Of a stretch of DNA of 64,000 nucleotides, positions 1 through 8,920 are shown piece by piece (position 1 is the stretch's first letter; every line of letters begins with the position of its first letter). Made by a program: the position numbers and the translations under genes. The stretch is taken from NCBI RefSeq assembly GCF_000429245.1, contig NZ_AUBM01000014.1, forward strand, positions 1-64,000, in the 5' to 3' direction. The notes under the pieces are model-generated. The model had not been told where the DNA came from. It saw only the letters and a list, made by a program, of their open reading frames with translations, and ran no database searches. This DNA comes from Schaalia georgiae DSM 6843 (GTDB taxonomy: Bacteria > Actinomycetota > Actinomycetes > Actinomycetales > Actinomycetaceae).

Positions 1-394
1 CGCCCGCATCCCCCGGCCTGGCCGCAGACCCCGGAATCCCCTCCCGCTCACCCGTGCACACCATCTCCAACGGACCCCCCGTCACAGGCCCACCCCGAGA
101 AACACCCCCAGGAGCCGCGGGCGCCCCAGACGCAGCAGGAACCACCCCACCACCCCCACCAGCAGCAGAACCACCCACAACCGACGACGACGGCGGCGGA
201 CCACCATGAGCAGTAGTCGACCTCTGGGTCGCGGAGAACTCGATACCTGGAGTATCACCGCCGTCTGTCGCGCGTTCTACGTTGAAGTCTGGTGTGTCTG
301 CTGCTGTGGGCGGTGCGAACAGTGTGAGGGCCAGGGCCATCACTGCGAAGGCGCTGCCAGCGCGCCCCCGCGCCTCACTTGACGTCTTGGGCAT
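1..394 (-). CDS. Exported low-complexity protein, N-terminal part (runs off left edge)
   Basis: A reading frame opens with ATG at 394 on the minus strand and stays open to base 1, about 131 codons, so only the N-terminus is present. AAGGAG lies about 9 nt upstream. The product begins MPKTSSEARGRAGS, continues into a hydrophobic stretch (FAVMALALTLFAPPTAA) that looks like a signal peptide, then a Gly/Ser/Pro/Ala-rich linker. The start lies inside the 3' end of the upstream gene (20-bp overlap), so the pair is probably co-translated. Third codon positions are richer in T than in the rest of the window (GGT, TCT, GCT), suggesting a recently acquired or fast-evolving gene. No function can be named. 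The reading frame is well supported and the product unknown. Confidence 0.6.
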   Translation of the reverse strand, partial: MPKTSSEARGRAGSAFAVMALALTLFAPPTAADTPDFNVERATDGGDTPGIEFSATQRSTTAHGGPPPSSSVVGGSAAGGGGGVVPAASGAPAAPGGVSRGGPVTGGPLEMVCTGEREGIPGSAARPGDAG

Positions 395-1553
395 CTTTAG
401 CCGCTCCTTCCATGACTCGCCAGGCACTCCCGTCCCACCGAACATGCAGTTTGATAATGGTTGTGTAGACTTCGCCCTCCTGGAATCCGCTGCTTGTGTA
501 GCCTTCCGCAAGGTGCTCGTCGAAGCGGAGCTGAACGCCATACGCGTTGGAACCGTACTCGTCCTCGGGGAGTTGCTCGATCGCTTGAGTCTCTAGCACG
601 TCTGTATACCCTTTTGTTGCCCAGTAGCCGTGTGCGTAGAACTCCTCGACTTTGGTGATCGCGTTCTGGCAGTACATGCAGCTCTCTTCGCTGATGGACT
701 TCAAGGGGCCTGTGTCCCCGGTGTTCCACGCGTAGGCCCGGGCCTTGAGGTAGTAGCGGGCTGTGGCTTTCGCTCCTGCCTCGTCGCCTTTGCTCATCTG
801 CGCGGGCTGGGCTGGTGCCTTGTCGGTGACGGGCGGGCGCTTCAAACTCCCGTCGGACTGGACCTGGTAGCCATGGCTCATCCCGTAATCCGGCTCACCG
901 CGGAAGAACACCACATACGCCCCCACCGACACCACAGCCACCAGAACAACCAACACCACTAGGGCCCGCACACCCCACCGCCGACGGGGCCCCTCATCCA
1001 CAGGAGTCCCCTTGTACGGGTCGATCCCCCGCGCCCGCAACGCCGCGTCCCGAGCCAAAGCCTCACGACGCAACCCCTCCACATACTCACGCACCACCGG
1101 CGACATCCCACCACCACCATCGGGCAAGTCATCGACAGGATCCCCAGCAGGCAGATTGTCGGCGAACCCGTCGCCGACAGAAGCACCGTCAGCCGACTGG
1201 TCGCCGGTGGACGGGCTACCGCCCGGCCCGGCGGGCGTGCTGCGCTGCCCCTTCCGACCCGCTAGACCTGTCCCGCCGGTTTCCGCGGTGCCGTCGTCTG
1301 ACTGGTCGCCGACGGGCGAGGTTTCGTCTGAATCCGGATCGCCGACTGGTAACCCGCTGCTGGCGGGCCCATCAGTGGAGTGGGCCCGGAGGCTGGAAGC
1401 GTCGGCGGGCCTGTTGGTGGCCGGATCATCGACGGTCCTTCCCGGTGCGGCGCGGTCGCTTGCGAGCCCGGTGCTGGGCCTGGTGCTGTCCATGGCGTGC
1501 TCATCGTCTGTGTTCACGCGGTACCACATCCTTGTGCCAGGAACGACCCACAT
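375..1553 (-). CDS. DUF6318-like membrane-anchored protein
   Basis: The roughly 390-residue product has a disordered N-terminal half rich in Gly, Asp, Ser and Pro. A single membrane-spanning segment follows at about residues 194-214 (VRALVVLVVLVAVVSVGAYV), then an extracytoplasmic C-terminal domain with a YYLKARAYAWNTGDTGPL stretch and a CMYC cysteine pair. That C-terminal domain resembles the DUF6318 family, usually found on lipoproteins or anchored proteins of Actinomycetaceae and of unknown function. The layout is cytoplasmic tail, one helix, external domain. The start is uncertain: ATG 1553, GTG 1517 (AAGGA upstream) and ATG 1493 (first residue of MDSTRPS) are all possible. Its 3' end overlaps the next gene by 20 bp. 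DUF6318 genes often occur in variable clusters, consistent with the atypical composition here. The family call is from memory of its C-terminal pattern. Confidence 0.6.
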   Translation of the reverse strand: MWVVPGTRMWYRVNTDDEHAMDSTRPSTGLASDRAAPGRTVDDPATNRPADASSLRAHSTDGPASSGLPVGDPDSDETSPVGDQSDDGTAETGGTGLAGRKGQRSTPAGPGGSPSTGDQSADGASVGDGFADNLPAGDPVDDLPDGGGGMSPVVREYVEGLRREALARDAALRARGIDPYKGTPVDEGPRRRWGVRALVVLVVLVAVVSVGAYVVFFRGEPDYGMSHGYQVQSDGSLKRPPVTDKAPAQPAQMSKGDEAGAKATARYYLKARAYAWNTGDTGPLKSISEESCMYCQNAITKVEEFYAHGYWATKGYTDVLETQAIEQLPEDEYGSNAYGVQLRFDEHLAEGYTSSGFQEGEVYTTIIKLHVRWDGSAWRVMEGAAKDAQDVK

Positions 1554-1903
1554 TAGTGGCCTGCTTCACTTGCTTCCGATGCTAACGCCTTGCGCGCCCC
1601 CGGCGCTAGACCCCCATCATGGTCTGTGGATAACCGTTCCACCTGCCGTGGATGGAATCGGGCTCCGCCCGACCAGGAGCCGGATGGTGCCGAACTCGGA
1701 ACGCCCTCGGTAGATGATTCCAGTCCGCCTATGTCAAGAAAGACCGTAGTCAACGATATTGGGGGCAATGCGCCTGATGGTGCTGGGTGTTCCCTGACCC
1801 CTTCGGCGTGTCGAACGGCAGCTGAGCTGCACAAACGCCACTCCGGATCGCCAGTGGCCGAACAGGGGGTCGTTTGACCAATGAGCACGACCCTAGTTTA
1901 GGG

Positions 1904-1991
1904 GACTTTTCGTTGGGAACACAAGGGTCGCCACCGGCGCCCGAATCAGCTCCCGGCCTGCCGCTTTCCAACCACTTCCCAACGAAAAGTC
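1904..1991. repeat. 16-bp perfect inverted repeat with 56-bp spacer
   Basis: The left arm GACTTTTCGTTGGGAA (1904-1919) is the exact reverse complement of the right arm TTCCCAACGAAAAGTC (1976-1991). The arms enclose 56 bp and lie in a gene-free stretch. Possible identities are a MITE-like remnant, the ends of a decayed insertion element, or a structured RNA. No target-site duplication is visible next to the arms. Confidence 0.75.
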
Positions 1992-2433
1992 AATGCCGGC
2001 ACCCACGGAAATACTGTGCAAGCCGCTCTGAAGGTTGTAGGGTAAGTCTATGGGTGTTGCACAACCGCAGTGTGAGGGTGGCACGTGAACGCCGACGAAC
2101 CGCATTCCCCACCCAAGTGGAGGAGGCTCCGGAGGCGGTAGTTGGCTTGGCTGTTATAGCTTTGGGTGATGCCGCGTAGGTGTGCCAGGTGCCCGTCTGT
2201 TCCGCCCGTAGGGCCTGTGGGCTCCCGAATCCCGGGGGTATAAGCAACGTTTATGGCCCTGCCCGGCGAACATACGACCCAGCCGATCCCATTCGTCGCC
2301 GCATCAATGCCCTTTCCTCGATGGTGATGCGGTTCATGGCCACGTGGTCCGCGATCGGGCGCCAGAACCCAGCGGAGGGCGCCTCAGGGGAGCTCGACCC
2401 GTGCTGGTGCCTCCCTGACCTCCAGGGGCCGAT

Positions 2434-2538
2434 CCGGGGCTGCTCCGGCCGGGGGCAGGAACCTGCTGCCCGTGCTCCAATCTCGGGTTCAAACCGGGGC
2501 TGCTGCGGCCGGGGGCAGGGGCGCGGTGCCCGTGAGCC
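2434..2538. repeat. Direct repeat, two copies, 60-bp period
   Basis: The 26-bp unit at 2434-2459, a C/G-rich block ending in gggggcagg, recurs at 2494-2519 with one mismatch (ctccgg against ctgcgg). Similarity continues more weakly to 2478 and 2538 (tgcccgtgctcc against tgcccgtgagcc). It lies in non-coding sequence and its origin is unknown. Confidence 0.65.
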
Positions 2539-2610
2539 AGCTGCGGCGAAGACGAGCAGGGTGTTCAATGGGGCATAGGGGCTGGCGCGCGGAGGGTCCA
2601 CGTTGATACG

Positions 2611-2642
2611 ATTGTCAACGTTGAGCTTACAGTTTGTAAACG
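2611..2642 (+). promoter_or_regulatory. Promoter of the nuclease/nucleotidase genes with two embedded operator-like cores
   Basis: TTGTCA (2612-2617), a 17-nt spacer and TGTAAA (2635-2640) make a plausible sigma-70 promoter for the gene starting at 2716. Two copies of a similar 10-mer, ATTGTCAACG (2611-2620) and TTTGTAAACG (2633-2642), cover the -35 and -10 boxes exactly 22 bp apart, two helical turns. The same core occurs before the nucleoside transporter (7628-7642) and before deoD (15953-15967). That suggests one repressor, perhaps the SorC-type regulator at 14940; the regulator assignment is inference. Confidence 0.45.
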
Positions 2643-2715
2643 CTGCGACTGACGTTGCTGGTCAACGCGCAGTCGATCACAACGACGTGAAACGCGGACG
2701 AGAGGAACCGGGCGC

Positions 2716-5067
2716 ATGCGGAACGCAAGGAAACGGACGGCACTGGCGGCACTGGCCGCGCTCTCACTCATAGGGCTGCCAACAGCCGCGCACGCAGTGG
2801 CGGGCGAGGATCAGGCGGGCGGTGCCCCAGGCGGCGCCCCCGGGGTGGCGACCGCAGTCGGAGCCGACAACACAGCGCGGTACGAGGAAGACTCCGTGGC
2901 GCAGGACGAGGCGGACGCCCAGAGCACGGACGAGGACGCTCCAGGCGCGGCTGCGGAAGGCGCCCAGAGCACGGATGGGGCCGGAGAACAAGCCGAGTCC
3001 TCGGGGGCGGGGGCCAGCACCCCGATCCCCGACATCCAGAAGACAGGGGAGGGGGACGACTCCGCCCTGGTCGGGAAGACGGTGACGACTGTCGGCGTCG
3101 TCACGAGCGCCCACCCGAGGGGTGAGGACGGCCTGACCTCCACGCTCGACGGCTTCACCATCCAGACCCCCGGGACCGGCGGGACCCAGGGAGCGGAGCG
3201 GCAGAGCTCCGACGGCCTCTTCGCCTACGTCGGCAAGGCGGATGTGGCCATGCCGTCGATCGGCCAGTGCGTGCGGGTGACGGGCAAAGTCGTGGAGTAC
3301 CCGGCGACGGGCGCCAAGACCCCCGCTCAGACGCAGAGCCTCACGCAGCTGGCTGTGCGGTCGGTTGAGACCATCGACGGATGCGATCCGGTGACCCCCG
3401 TCCCCTTGACCGCGGTGCCCACACCCGAGCAGATGGAGGCGCTCGAATCGATGCTCGTCGCGCCGCAGGGCACGTGGACCATCACCGATAACTACCAGGC
3501 CAACCAGTACGGGACCCTCTCCCTCACTCCGGGCAACGAGCCGCTGCGCCAGGCAACCGACGTCGTCGCACCGGGCGACGCGGCCAGGGCGATGGAGGCG
3601 GAGAACGCCGCCCGCACCATCGCCCTCGACGACGGGACGAGCACCAACCTCCAGCGCGGTGCCGCCACAGGTGTGCCCTACGCGTACTTGGCCAACGGCT
3701 CCCCGGCCCGGGTCGGCTACCACGTGGGCTTCACCGCGCCCGTGATCCTCGACTCGCGCCACTCCGCGTTCGTCTTCCAACCGACGCGGATGGTCGCGGC
3801 CCACCCGGACCGCTCGCCCGTGAGCATCTCCGGCGAGCGCCCCGGTGTCCCCCAGGTCGAGGGGGACGTGAAGGTGGCGACCTTCAACGTCCTCAACTAC
3901 TTCTCCGACCTGGGCCAGGACGAACCAGGGTGCCAGGGGTACCCCGACCGTGAGGGCGCGTTCGTCACCACGAAGAAGTGCAAAGTGCGCGGCGCGTGGT
4001 CGCGGGCCGCCTTTGAGAACCAGCAGACGAAGATCGTGCAGGCCATCAACGCGATAGGCGCCGACGTGGTCGCTCTGGAGGAGATCGAGAACCCGGTCGC
4101 CGCGGGCGCCGGCCAGGACCGCGATGGCGCGCTGAAGGCCCTGGTCGATGCGCTCAACGCGCACGCGGGCGAGCAGGTGTGGGCCCACGTCCCCAGCCCC
4201 GCGGCGGTCCCCGCGGACGAGGACGTCATCCGCGTCGCCTTCATATACCGCCGCGCCACCATCGAGCCCGTCGGTGAGTCGAAGATCCTCGACGACCCGG
4301 CGTTCACGGGCCTGGCGCGCCAGCCCCTGGCGCAGGAGTTCGCCCCAGTCGTCTCCGCGCCGCGCACAGGGAAGAACTTCGTCGTCGTCGCCAACCATTT
4401 CAAGTCCAAGGGATCGGTCCCCAAGGGCATGGAAGAGGGCAACACGGACACCGGTGACGGGCAGGGGAACGCCAACGCCATCCGCGTCGCCCAGGCGCGC
4501 GCGCTCGCGGCCTTCGCCGAGCAGTTCGCAGGCACGCCCACCCTGCTGGTCGGCGATTTCAACTCCTACTCGAAGGAGGATCCCCTCAAGGCCCTCACCG
4601 ACGCCGGATGGGTCCACAAGTCGGCTGACTCTGCGGCGTCCTACGTGTACGGCGGGCGCTCCGGCTCCCTGGACCACGTCTTCTCCAACGCCGCGGCCGA
4701 CCCCCTGGTGCGCGGAGTCGCCTCGTGGGCCCTCAACGCCCAGGAGTCCGTGGCCTTCGAGTACTCCCGCGCGAACTCCAACGCGCACCTGGCGTTCGAG
4801 GCGGACAACCCCTACCGCTCCTCGGACCACAATCCTGAGATCATCGGGCTCAACGTCATCAACAACGGAGCGGGCCAGGACCCGGCGCCGGATCCCTCGG
4901 CGCCGCCCCAGCCCGAACCCGGGGCCCCTGCCCCCGCACCGGGCGCCGGTCCCAAGCCCCGGGGCGGACTCGCTTCCACGGGCGCCCAGTCCTGGGTCGC
5001 GATCATCGCCGGCGCCCTCCTGGCAGCGGGGGCGGCTCTCGTGACGAGGGCGCGCGGGCGCCGCTGA
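2716..5067 (+). CDS. Wall-anchored extracellular nuclease (ExeM/NucH type)
   Basis: This 783-residue secreted protein should degrade extracellular DNA or RNA at the cell surface. It begins with a signal peptide, then an acidic Ser/Thr/Ala-rich linker to about residue 105. An OB-fold-like domain follows at about 115-225 (KTVTTVGVVTSAH, GQCVRVTGKVVEYP). The endonuclease/exonuclease/phosphatase domain spans about 386-710, with VKVATFNVLNYF, VVALEEIEN, VVVANHFKSKG, LLVGDFNSYS and the terminal SSDHNPEI motif carrying the usual metal and catalytic residues. The C-terminus has a Pro-rich stretch, LASTG at about 752, a hydrophobic helix and an Arg tail, a sorting signal of the LAxTG form. The ATG has GAGAGG upstream. 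The adjacent 5'-nucleotidase makes a nuclease-then-nucleotidase pair. The family call is firm; substrate preference is not known. Confidence 0.9.
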   Translation: MRNARKRTALAALAALSLIGLPTAAHAVAGEDQAGGAPGGAPGVATAVGADNTARYEEDSVAQDEADAQSTDEDAPGAAAEGAQSTDGAGEQAESSGAGASTPIPDIQKTGEGDDSALVGKTVTTVGVVTSAHPRGEDGLTSTLDGFTIQTPGTGGTQGAERQSSDGLFAYVGKADVAMPSIGQCVRVTGKVVEYPATGAKTPAQTQSLTQLAVRSVETIDGCDPVTPVPLTAVPTPEQMEALESMLVAPQGTWTITDNYQANQYGTLSLTPGNEPLRQATDVVAPGDAARAMEAENAARTIALDDGTSTNLQRGAATGVPYAYLANGSPARVGYHVGFTAPVILDSRHSAFVFQPTRMVAAHPDRSPVSISGERPGVPQVEGDVKVATFNVLNYFSDLGQDEPGCQGYPDREGAFVTTKKCKVRGAWSRAAFENQQTKIVQAINAIGADVVALEEIENPVAAGAGQDRDGALKALVDALNAHAGEQVWAHVPSPAAVPADEDVIRVAFIYRRATIEPVGESKILDDPAFTGLARQPLAQEFAPVVSAPRTGKNFVVVANHFKSKGSVPKGMEEGNTDTGDGQGNANAIRVAQARALAAFAEQFAGTPTLLVGDFNSYSKEDPLKALTDAGWVHKSADSAASYVYGGRSGSLDHVFSNAAADPLVRGVASWALNAQESVAFEYSRANSNAHLAFEADNPYRSSDHNPEIIGLNVINNGAGQDPAPDPSAPPQPEPGAPAPAPGAGPKPRGGLASTGAQSWVAIIAGALLAAGAALVTRARGRR

Positions 5068-5191
5068 CGGCGCAGCCCGGGGACCGGGGCCGTCCTCCCG
5101 CGGCGCGGCGCCCGGCAGCGCGGCTTCGGCCCTTGGACCGGCGGCGGCCCGACGAGGCACAGACATCAACACAACCAAGGAAGGACAGCAC

Positions 5192-7489
5192 ATGCACACG
5201 ACGACAAGAAGGGCGGTGGTGGCCGGATGCGCGGCGTTCGCGCTGTTCGCCGCACCTATGACCGCCCTCGCGGAACCCGCTGACCCCGGGTCGCCCCAAA
5301 GCGGAGGCGCCCAGAGCGGGGCAGCGGATGCGCCCCAGTCGGACCCCGCGGCGACGCAAGGGGCCCAGGGGACCACGGAGAGCACCGGGGGAGCCGAGCA
5401 GGCCGAGGGCGTCGTGACCCTGGACCTGTACAACCTCACCGACGTGCACGGGCACATCGAGCAGGTCACCAGGAAGGGCAAGGTCGCCGAGGCGGGCCTG
5501 CCCGCGATGAACTGCTACCTCAAGCAGGCGTCGGCGACGAACCCGAACTCGTCGTTCACGCTGCTCGGCGACAACATCGGAGCATCCCCGTACACGTCGG
5601 GCGCGCTCAAGGACAACCCCACGATCGCCGCGCTCAACACGATGAACCCCCTGGCCTCCACGATCGGCAACCACGAGCTCGACATGGGGCAGGCCGTCTT
5701 CAAGCAGCGCATCGATGGGTCGAACCCCGACGAGTACGTCCAAGTGAAGTTCCCCTACCTGGGGGCCAACATCGAGGGCATGGGCACGTGGGGCAGTGAG
5801 AACACGCCGTACCTGGGCGACTACAAGGTGTGGACCTCGCCGTCGGGCGTCAAAGTGGCCTTCATCGGCGCCATCGCGCAGGACGTCCCCTACAAGCTGA
5901 GCCCCGGCACCACCAACGGGCTGACCTTCTCCAACCCGATCACGAAGATCGATGCGCTCGCCAAGCAGATCAAGGACAGCGGCGAGGCGCAGATCGTCAT
6001 CGCCATGCTCGACGACGACGTGAAGAACAACTACCCGAAGGTAGGGGCGAACGTCGATGGCCTCATGGGCGGCGACACGCACGTCCCCTACGAGTTCGAC
6101 AAAGTGGACTCCGTGGAGAAGCTGAACTCGGCGAACCCGCTGCTGGCGGGCGTCGCCTCGGGCTCGTACACGGACAACCTGGGCCTCATCAGGATCGCCT
6201 ACGACACCAACACCCACAAGGTCGTGTCGGCGGATTCGCGCCTGATCCCGGCGGCCGACGTCGCCAAGTGCGGTGCCGACCCCACCACGCAGGCGGTCGT
6301 CGACAAAGCGGTGGCCGACTCGAAGGAAGCGGGCCAGCGCGTCGTTGGCAAGGGGTACACGCAGACCTTCGCGCGGGGCGTCTTCACGACCCCGGACGGC
6401 ACCACCGAGCCCGGGTCGAACCGCGGCATCGAGTCCAGCCTGGGCGACTTCGTGGCCGACGCGATGCGGGAGACCATCATGACCCCGGACGGCAAGCCCG
6501 TGGACATCGGCATGATCAACGCGGGCGGGTTGCGCGCAGACCTCGTCCCGAACAGCGACGGGACGATCACCTACGCGCAGTCCTACGCGGTCCTGCCCTT
6601 CTCGAACGAGCTCGGCTACGTCACCCTCAAGGGGGCGGACGTCAAGGACGCGCTGGAGCAGCAGTGGAAGACGGATCTCAACTCCCAGAACTCGCGCCCC
6701 CTGCTCAAGCTCGGGCTGTCGGAGAACGTCCAGTACACCTACGACCCGGCGCAGCCCTACGGTTCGCGCATCACGTCCATGACGGTCAACGGCGAGCCCC
6801 TCGACCCCGAGCGGAAGTACACGGTCGGTTCGGTGACCTTCCTGCTGGAGGGCGGGGACAGCTTCGACGCGCTGACCCGGGGCGGCGCCGCGACGACCAA
6901 CGGCAACCTGGACCGCGACAAGTTCAACGAGTTCCTCGGCGCGCACTCGGGCGCGGCGCCGCGCTCCCTGAAGGCCTCGGTGGGGATCACCCTGCCCGCT
7001 GAGCCCGTCGCCGACGGGGAGGCCGTGAACGTCGCGCTGCGGGGGCTGTCGTTCTCCGAGGGCCCGTCCGTCACGTCGAAAGTGAGGGTCGCCCTGGGCG
7101 GGGACAGCACCGAGGGCGATGTCGATAACTCCCTGGTCGATGCGCACGCCTCCGACGAGGCCGCGGTGATCACCGCCGACGGCGCCGGGCAGGCGACCCT
7201 CTCGGTCACCGCGGTGGGCAAGTGCGAGGGCAAGGCGGCCGGCGAGATCGTCAAGACGCCCGTCACGGTCGATACGGACTTCGGGCGCGTCGTCGAGGCC
7301 GGAGCCGGGCTCACCATCGACGTCAAGTGCTCCGGCGGGGCCCCCGGGCCGTCGCAGTCGCAGGCCCCGGGCGCGAACGGGGCAGGCGCACTGGCGAAGA
7401 CCGGTACGAGCGCAGGTCTGCTGACCCTGGTCGCTGTGGTGCTCGCGGGCGCCGGGTGCGCGGTTCTGCGCGCTCGCCGCAAGCGGTGA
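5192..7489 (+). CDS. Wall-anchored 5'-nucleotidase / cyclic phosphodiesterase (UshA family)
   Basis: The 765-residue surface enzyme should dephosphorylate nucleotides released by the upstream nuclease, giving nucleosides and phosphate. After a signal peptide comes a calcineurin-like metallophosphatase domain (about 75-340) with TDVHGHI, LLGDNIGAS and STIGNHELDMG, the dimetal motifs. Then comes the 5'-nucleotidase C-terminal domain (about 390-590; GDFVADAMRE, INAGGLRADL, YAVLPFSNEL) that binds the nucleotide base. A further beta-rich region precedes LAKTG (734-738), a hydrophobic helix and RARRKR. GGAAGG lies before the ATG. It follows the nuclease gene by 124 bp on the same strand and probably shares its promoter. 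A 13-bp hairpin 15 bp past the stop should end the transcript. In the first motif the residue before the metal-binding Asp is Thr rather than the common Asn. Confidence 0.92.
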   Translation: MHTTTRRAVVAGCAAFALFAAPMTALAEPADPGSPQSGGAQSGAADAPQSDPAATQGAQGTTESTGGAEQAEGVVTLDLYNLTDVHGHIEQVTRKGKVAEAGLPAMNCYLKQASATNPNSSFTLLGDNIGASPYTSGALKDNPTIAALNTMNPLASTIGNHELDMGQAVFKQRIDGSNPDEYVQVKFPYLGANIEGMGTWGSENTPYLGDYKVWTSPSGVKVAFIGAIAQDVPYKLSPGTTNGLTFSNPITKIDALAKQIKDSGEAQIVIAMLDDDVKNNYPKVGANVDGLMGGDTHVPYEFDKVDSVEKLNSANPLLAGVASGSYTDNLGLIRIAYDTNTHKVVSADSRLIPAADVAKCGADPTTQAVVDKAVADSKEAGQRVVGKGYTQTFARGVFTTPDGTTEPGSNRGIESSLGDFVADAMRETIMTPDGKPVDIGMINAGGLRADLVPNSDGTITYAQSYAVLPFSNELGYVTLKGADVKDALEQQWKTDLNSQNSRPLLKLGLSENVQYTYDPAQPYGSRITSMTVNGEPLDPERKYTVGSVTFLLEGGDSFDALTRGGAATTNGNLDRDKFNEFLGAHSGAAPRSLKASVGITLPAEPVADGEAVNVALRGLSFSEGPSVTSKVRVALGGDSTEGDVDNSLVDAHASDEAAVITADGAGQATLSVTAVGKCEGKAAGEIVKTPVTVDTDFGRVVEAGAGLTIDVKCSGGAPGPSQSQAPGANGAGALAKTGTSAGLLTLVAVVLAGAGCAVLRARRKR

Positions 7490-7504
7490 CCCGCATGTAG
7501 TCCC

Positions 7505-7534
7505 GGGGGCCGGGCGCCACCGCGCCCGGCCCCC
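7505..7534 (+). terminator. Strong hairpin after the nucleotidase gene
   Basis: A perfect 13-bp GC stem (7505-7517 with 7522-7534) closes a 4-nt loop, CACC. No T-run follows, as is common for actinobacterial terminators. Confidence 0.75.
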
Positions 7535-7577
7535 GCGCGGCTACTCCAATTCGTTACCTTGCGAGGGGCGGACCACC

Positions 7578-7642
7578 TTGACATTCCACCCCGCGCGCGC
7601 AAGAATCTAGCCAAGCGTCAATCCTGCGTTTTACAAAAGTTC
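7578..7642 (+). promoter_or_regulatory. Promoter and operator-like site of the nucleoside transport operon
   Basis: TTGACA (7578-7583), a 17-nt spacer and AAGAAT (7601-7606) form a consensus-like promoter. About 20 bp downstream, reading on the minus strand, 7642-7628 is GAACTTTTGTAAAAC. It matches GAACATTTGTCAACC before deoD (15953-15967) at 12 of 15 positions. A repressor bound there would sit just past the start of transcription. Confidence 0.5.
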
Positions 7643-7734
7643 GATACGGGGGATTGGCCGCGGGGTTGTGGAGCCGGGCCCGTGCTCGCGCGACCACCCG
7701 TTCAAGGACGAACCACCACTTGGAGGGACGGATA

Positions 7735-8823
7735 ATGAAAACTCTCACGAGGATCCTCGCGATCACCGGAGCGGCGTCGATCGCCCTGGCCGGATGCGCC
7801 GGAGGGGGCAGGACCGACAACGGCGGCGGCTCCACCGAGGGCAAGGACTTCAAAGCCTGCGCGGTCTCGGACGCCGGGGGCTGGGACGACAAGTCCTTCA
7901 ACGAGTCCGCCTACGAGGGCCTCAAGTCCGCCGAGAAGAACCTGGGCGTCAAGATCAACACCGCCGAGTCGTCGTCCGACGCCGACTTCCAGCCGAACGT
8001 CGACTCCATGATCTCCGACGGCTGCAACCTCATCATCGGCGTCGGCTTCAAGCTGGAGCAGGCCCTGCACCACAGCGCCGATGAGAACAAGGACCTCCAC
8101 TTCGCCCTGGTCGACTCCGGCTTCGTCGACGACCAGAACCAGAGCGTCACCCTGGAGAACGGCCGACCACTGGTCTTCAACACGGCCGAGGCCGCCTTCC
8201 TGGCGGGCTACGCGGCCGCGGGCATGACCAAGACCGGAAAGGTCGCCACCTTCGGGGGCATCCAGATCCCCTCGGTGTCGGTCTTCATGGACGGCTTCGC
8301 CGACGGGGTCGACGCCTACAACAAGGCGAAGGGCACCAGCGTCCAGCTGCTCGGCTGGGACAAGGCGGCCCAGAACGGCTCCTTCACCCAGAGCTTCGAC
8401 GACCAGGCCCTGGGCAAGCAGCAGGCCCAGCAGTTCATCGACCAGGGCGCTGACATCATCATGCCGGTCGCCGGCCCCGTCGGCCTCGGCGCCGCGGCGG
8501 CTGCCCTGGCCGATGGGAACACGCGCATCATCGGCGTCGATAGCGACTGGTACGAGGCCAACCCCGACTACAAGTCGATCGTCCTCACGTCCGTGATGAA
8601 GGAGATCGGCGCCGCCGTCGAGCAGGCCATCAAGGACTCGGTGAACGGGAGCTTCAAGTCCGACGCCTACGTCGGCTCCCTGGAGAACGGCGGGGTCTCC
8701 CTGGCCCCGTTCCACGACTTCGACGCCCAGGTCCCCCAGGAGCTGAAGGACGAACTCACCGCCCTCACCGAGCAGATCAAGAAGGGCGAGGTGAAGGTCG
8801 AGTCGCAGAACGCCCCGAAGTAG
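7735..8823 (+). CDS. bmpA: BMP-family nucleoside-binding lipoprotein of an ABC importer
   Basis: A 362-residue surface lipoprotein that should capture nucleosides for the transporter encoded next. The start is ATG 7735, with GGAGGG 8 nt upstream; the open frame extends further but those codons lie in the leader. A short signal peptide ends in a lipobox (SIALAGC, Cys at about 22), then a Gly/Ser linker, then the Bmp/PnrA fold with ACAVSDAGGWDDKSFNES, a typical family start, and a C-terminal IIGVDSDWYEANP stretch. The gene order SBP, double ATPase, permease, permease is that of BmpA-NupABC in lactic acid bacteria, which carry all common nucleosides. A hairpin follows before the ATPase gene, probably allowing more binding protein than transporter to be made. 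Confidence 0.92.
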   Translation: MKTLTRILAITGAASIALAGCAGGGRTDNGGGSTEGKDFKACAVSDAGGWDDKSFNESAYEGLKSAEKNLGVKINTAESSSDADFQPNVDSMISDGCNLIIGVGFKLEQALHHSADENKDLHFALVDSGFVDDQNQSVTLENGRPLVFNTAEAAFLAGYAAAGMTKTGKVATFGGIQIPSVSVFMDGFADGVDAYNKAKGTSVQLLGWDKAAQNGSFTQSFDDQALGKQQAQQFIDQGADIIMPVAGPVGLGAAAAALADGNTRIIGVDSDWYEANPDYKSIVLTSVMKEIGAAVEQAIKDSVNGSFKSDAYVGSLENGGVSLAPFHDFDAQVPQELKDELTALTEQIKKGEVKVESQNAPK

Positions 8824-8831
8824 GCATCGTC

Positions 8832-8865
8832 GGTGGGGGCGGGGCGGAGTAGTCGCGCCCCCACC
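8832..8865 (+). terminator. Intercistronic hairpin between bmpA and nupA
   Basis: A 10-bp stem (GGTGGGGGCG 8832-8841 with CGCCCCCACC 8856-8865) and a 14-nt loop, with no T-run. It may act as a partial terminator or as an mRNA stabiliser that keeps binding-protein levels above the transporter. Confidence 0.5.
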
Positions 8866-8920
8866 ACCCACCCCCGCGGCCGCGGGACCCGTTCAGTGTG
8901 GAAGGGAAGGGCGCTTAGGC

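Larger units (their letters stand above)
1554..2600. other. Long stretch without a supported gene
   Basis: About 1.05 kb. Several short open frames exist on both strands, but none has a Shine-Dalgarno site, a recognisable motif or the GC-rich third position of neighbouring genes, and they overlap one another. The stretch holds a 16-bp inverted repeat (1904-1991) and a 60-bp-period direct repeat (2434-2538). It may be the remnant of a mobile element or a decayed gene. No transposase sequence is recognisable. Confidence 0.5.

Noticed and set aside
282-596. Short plus-strand frame over the left-edge genes
   Set aside because: Antisense to the two minus-strand genes, with no ribosome site or motif.
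2484-2495. GGTTCAAACC-like string resembling a tRNA T-arm
   Set aside because: No acceptor stem, anticodon stem or CCA-side pairing can be folded around it.
1553-2601. Several 70-130-codon frames in the gene-free region
   Set aside because: They overlap one another on both strands, lack ribosome sites and show no codon bias.
2764-5481. A 905-codon open frame antisense to the nuclease gene, and similar long antisense frames at 5003-7147, 8893-11808 and 13412-15610
   Set aside because: They mirror GC-rich codons of real genes, have no ribosome sites, and their products are Arg/Gly/Val-rich without motifs.
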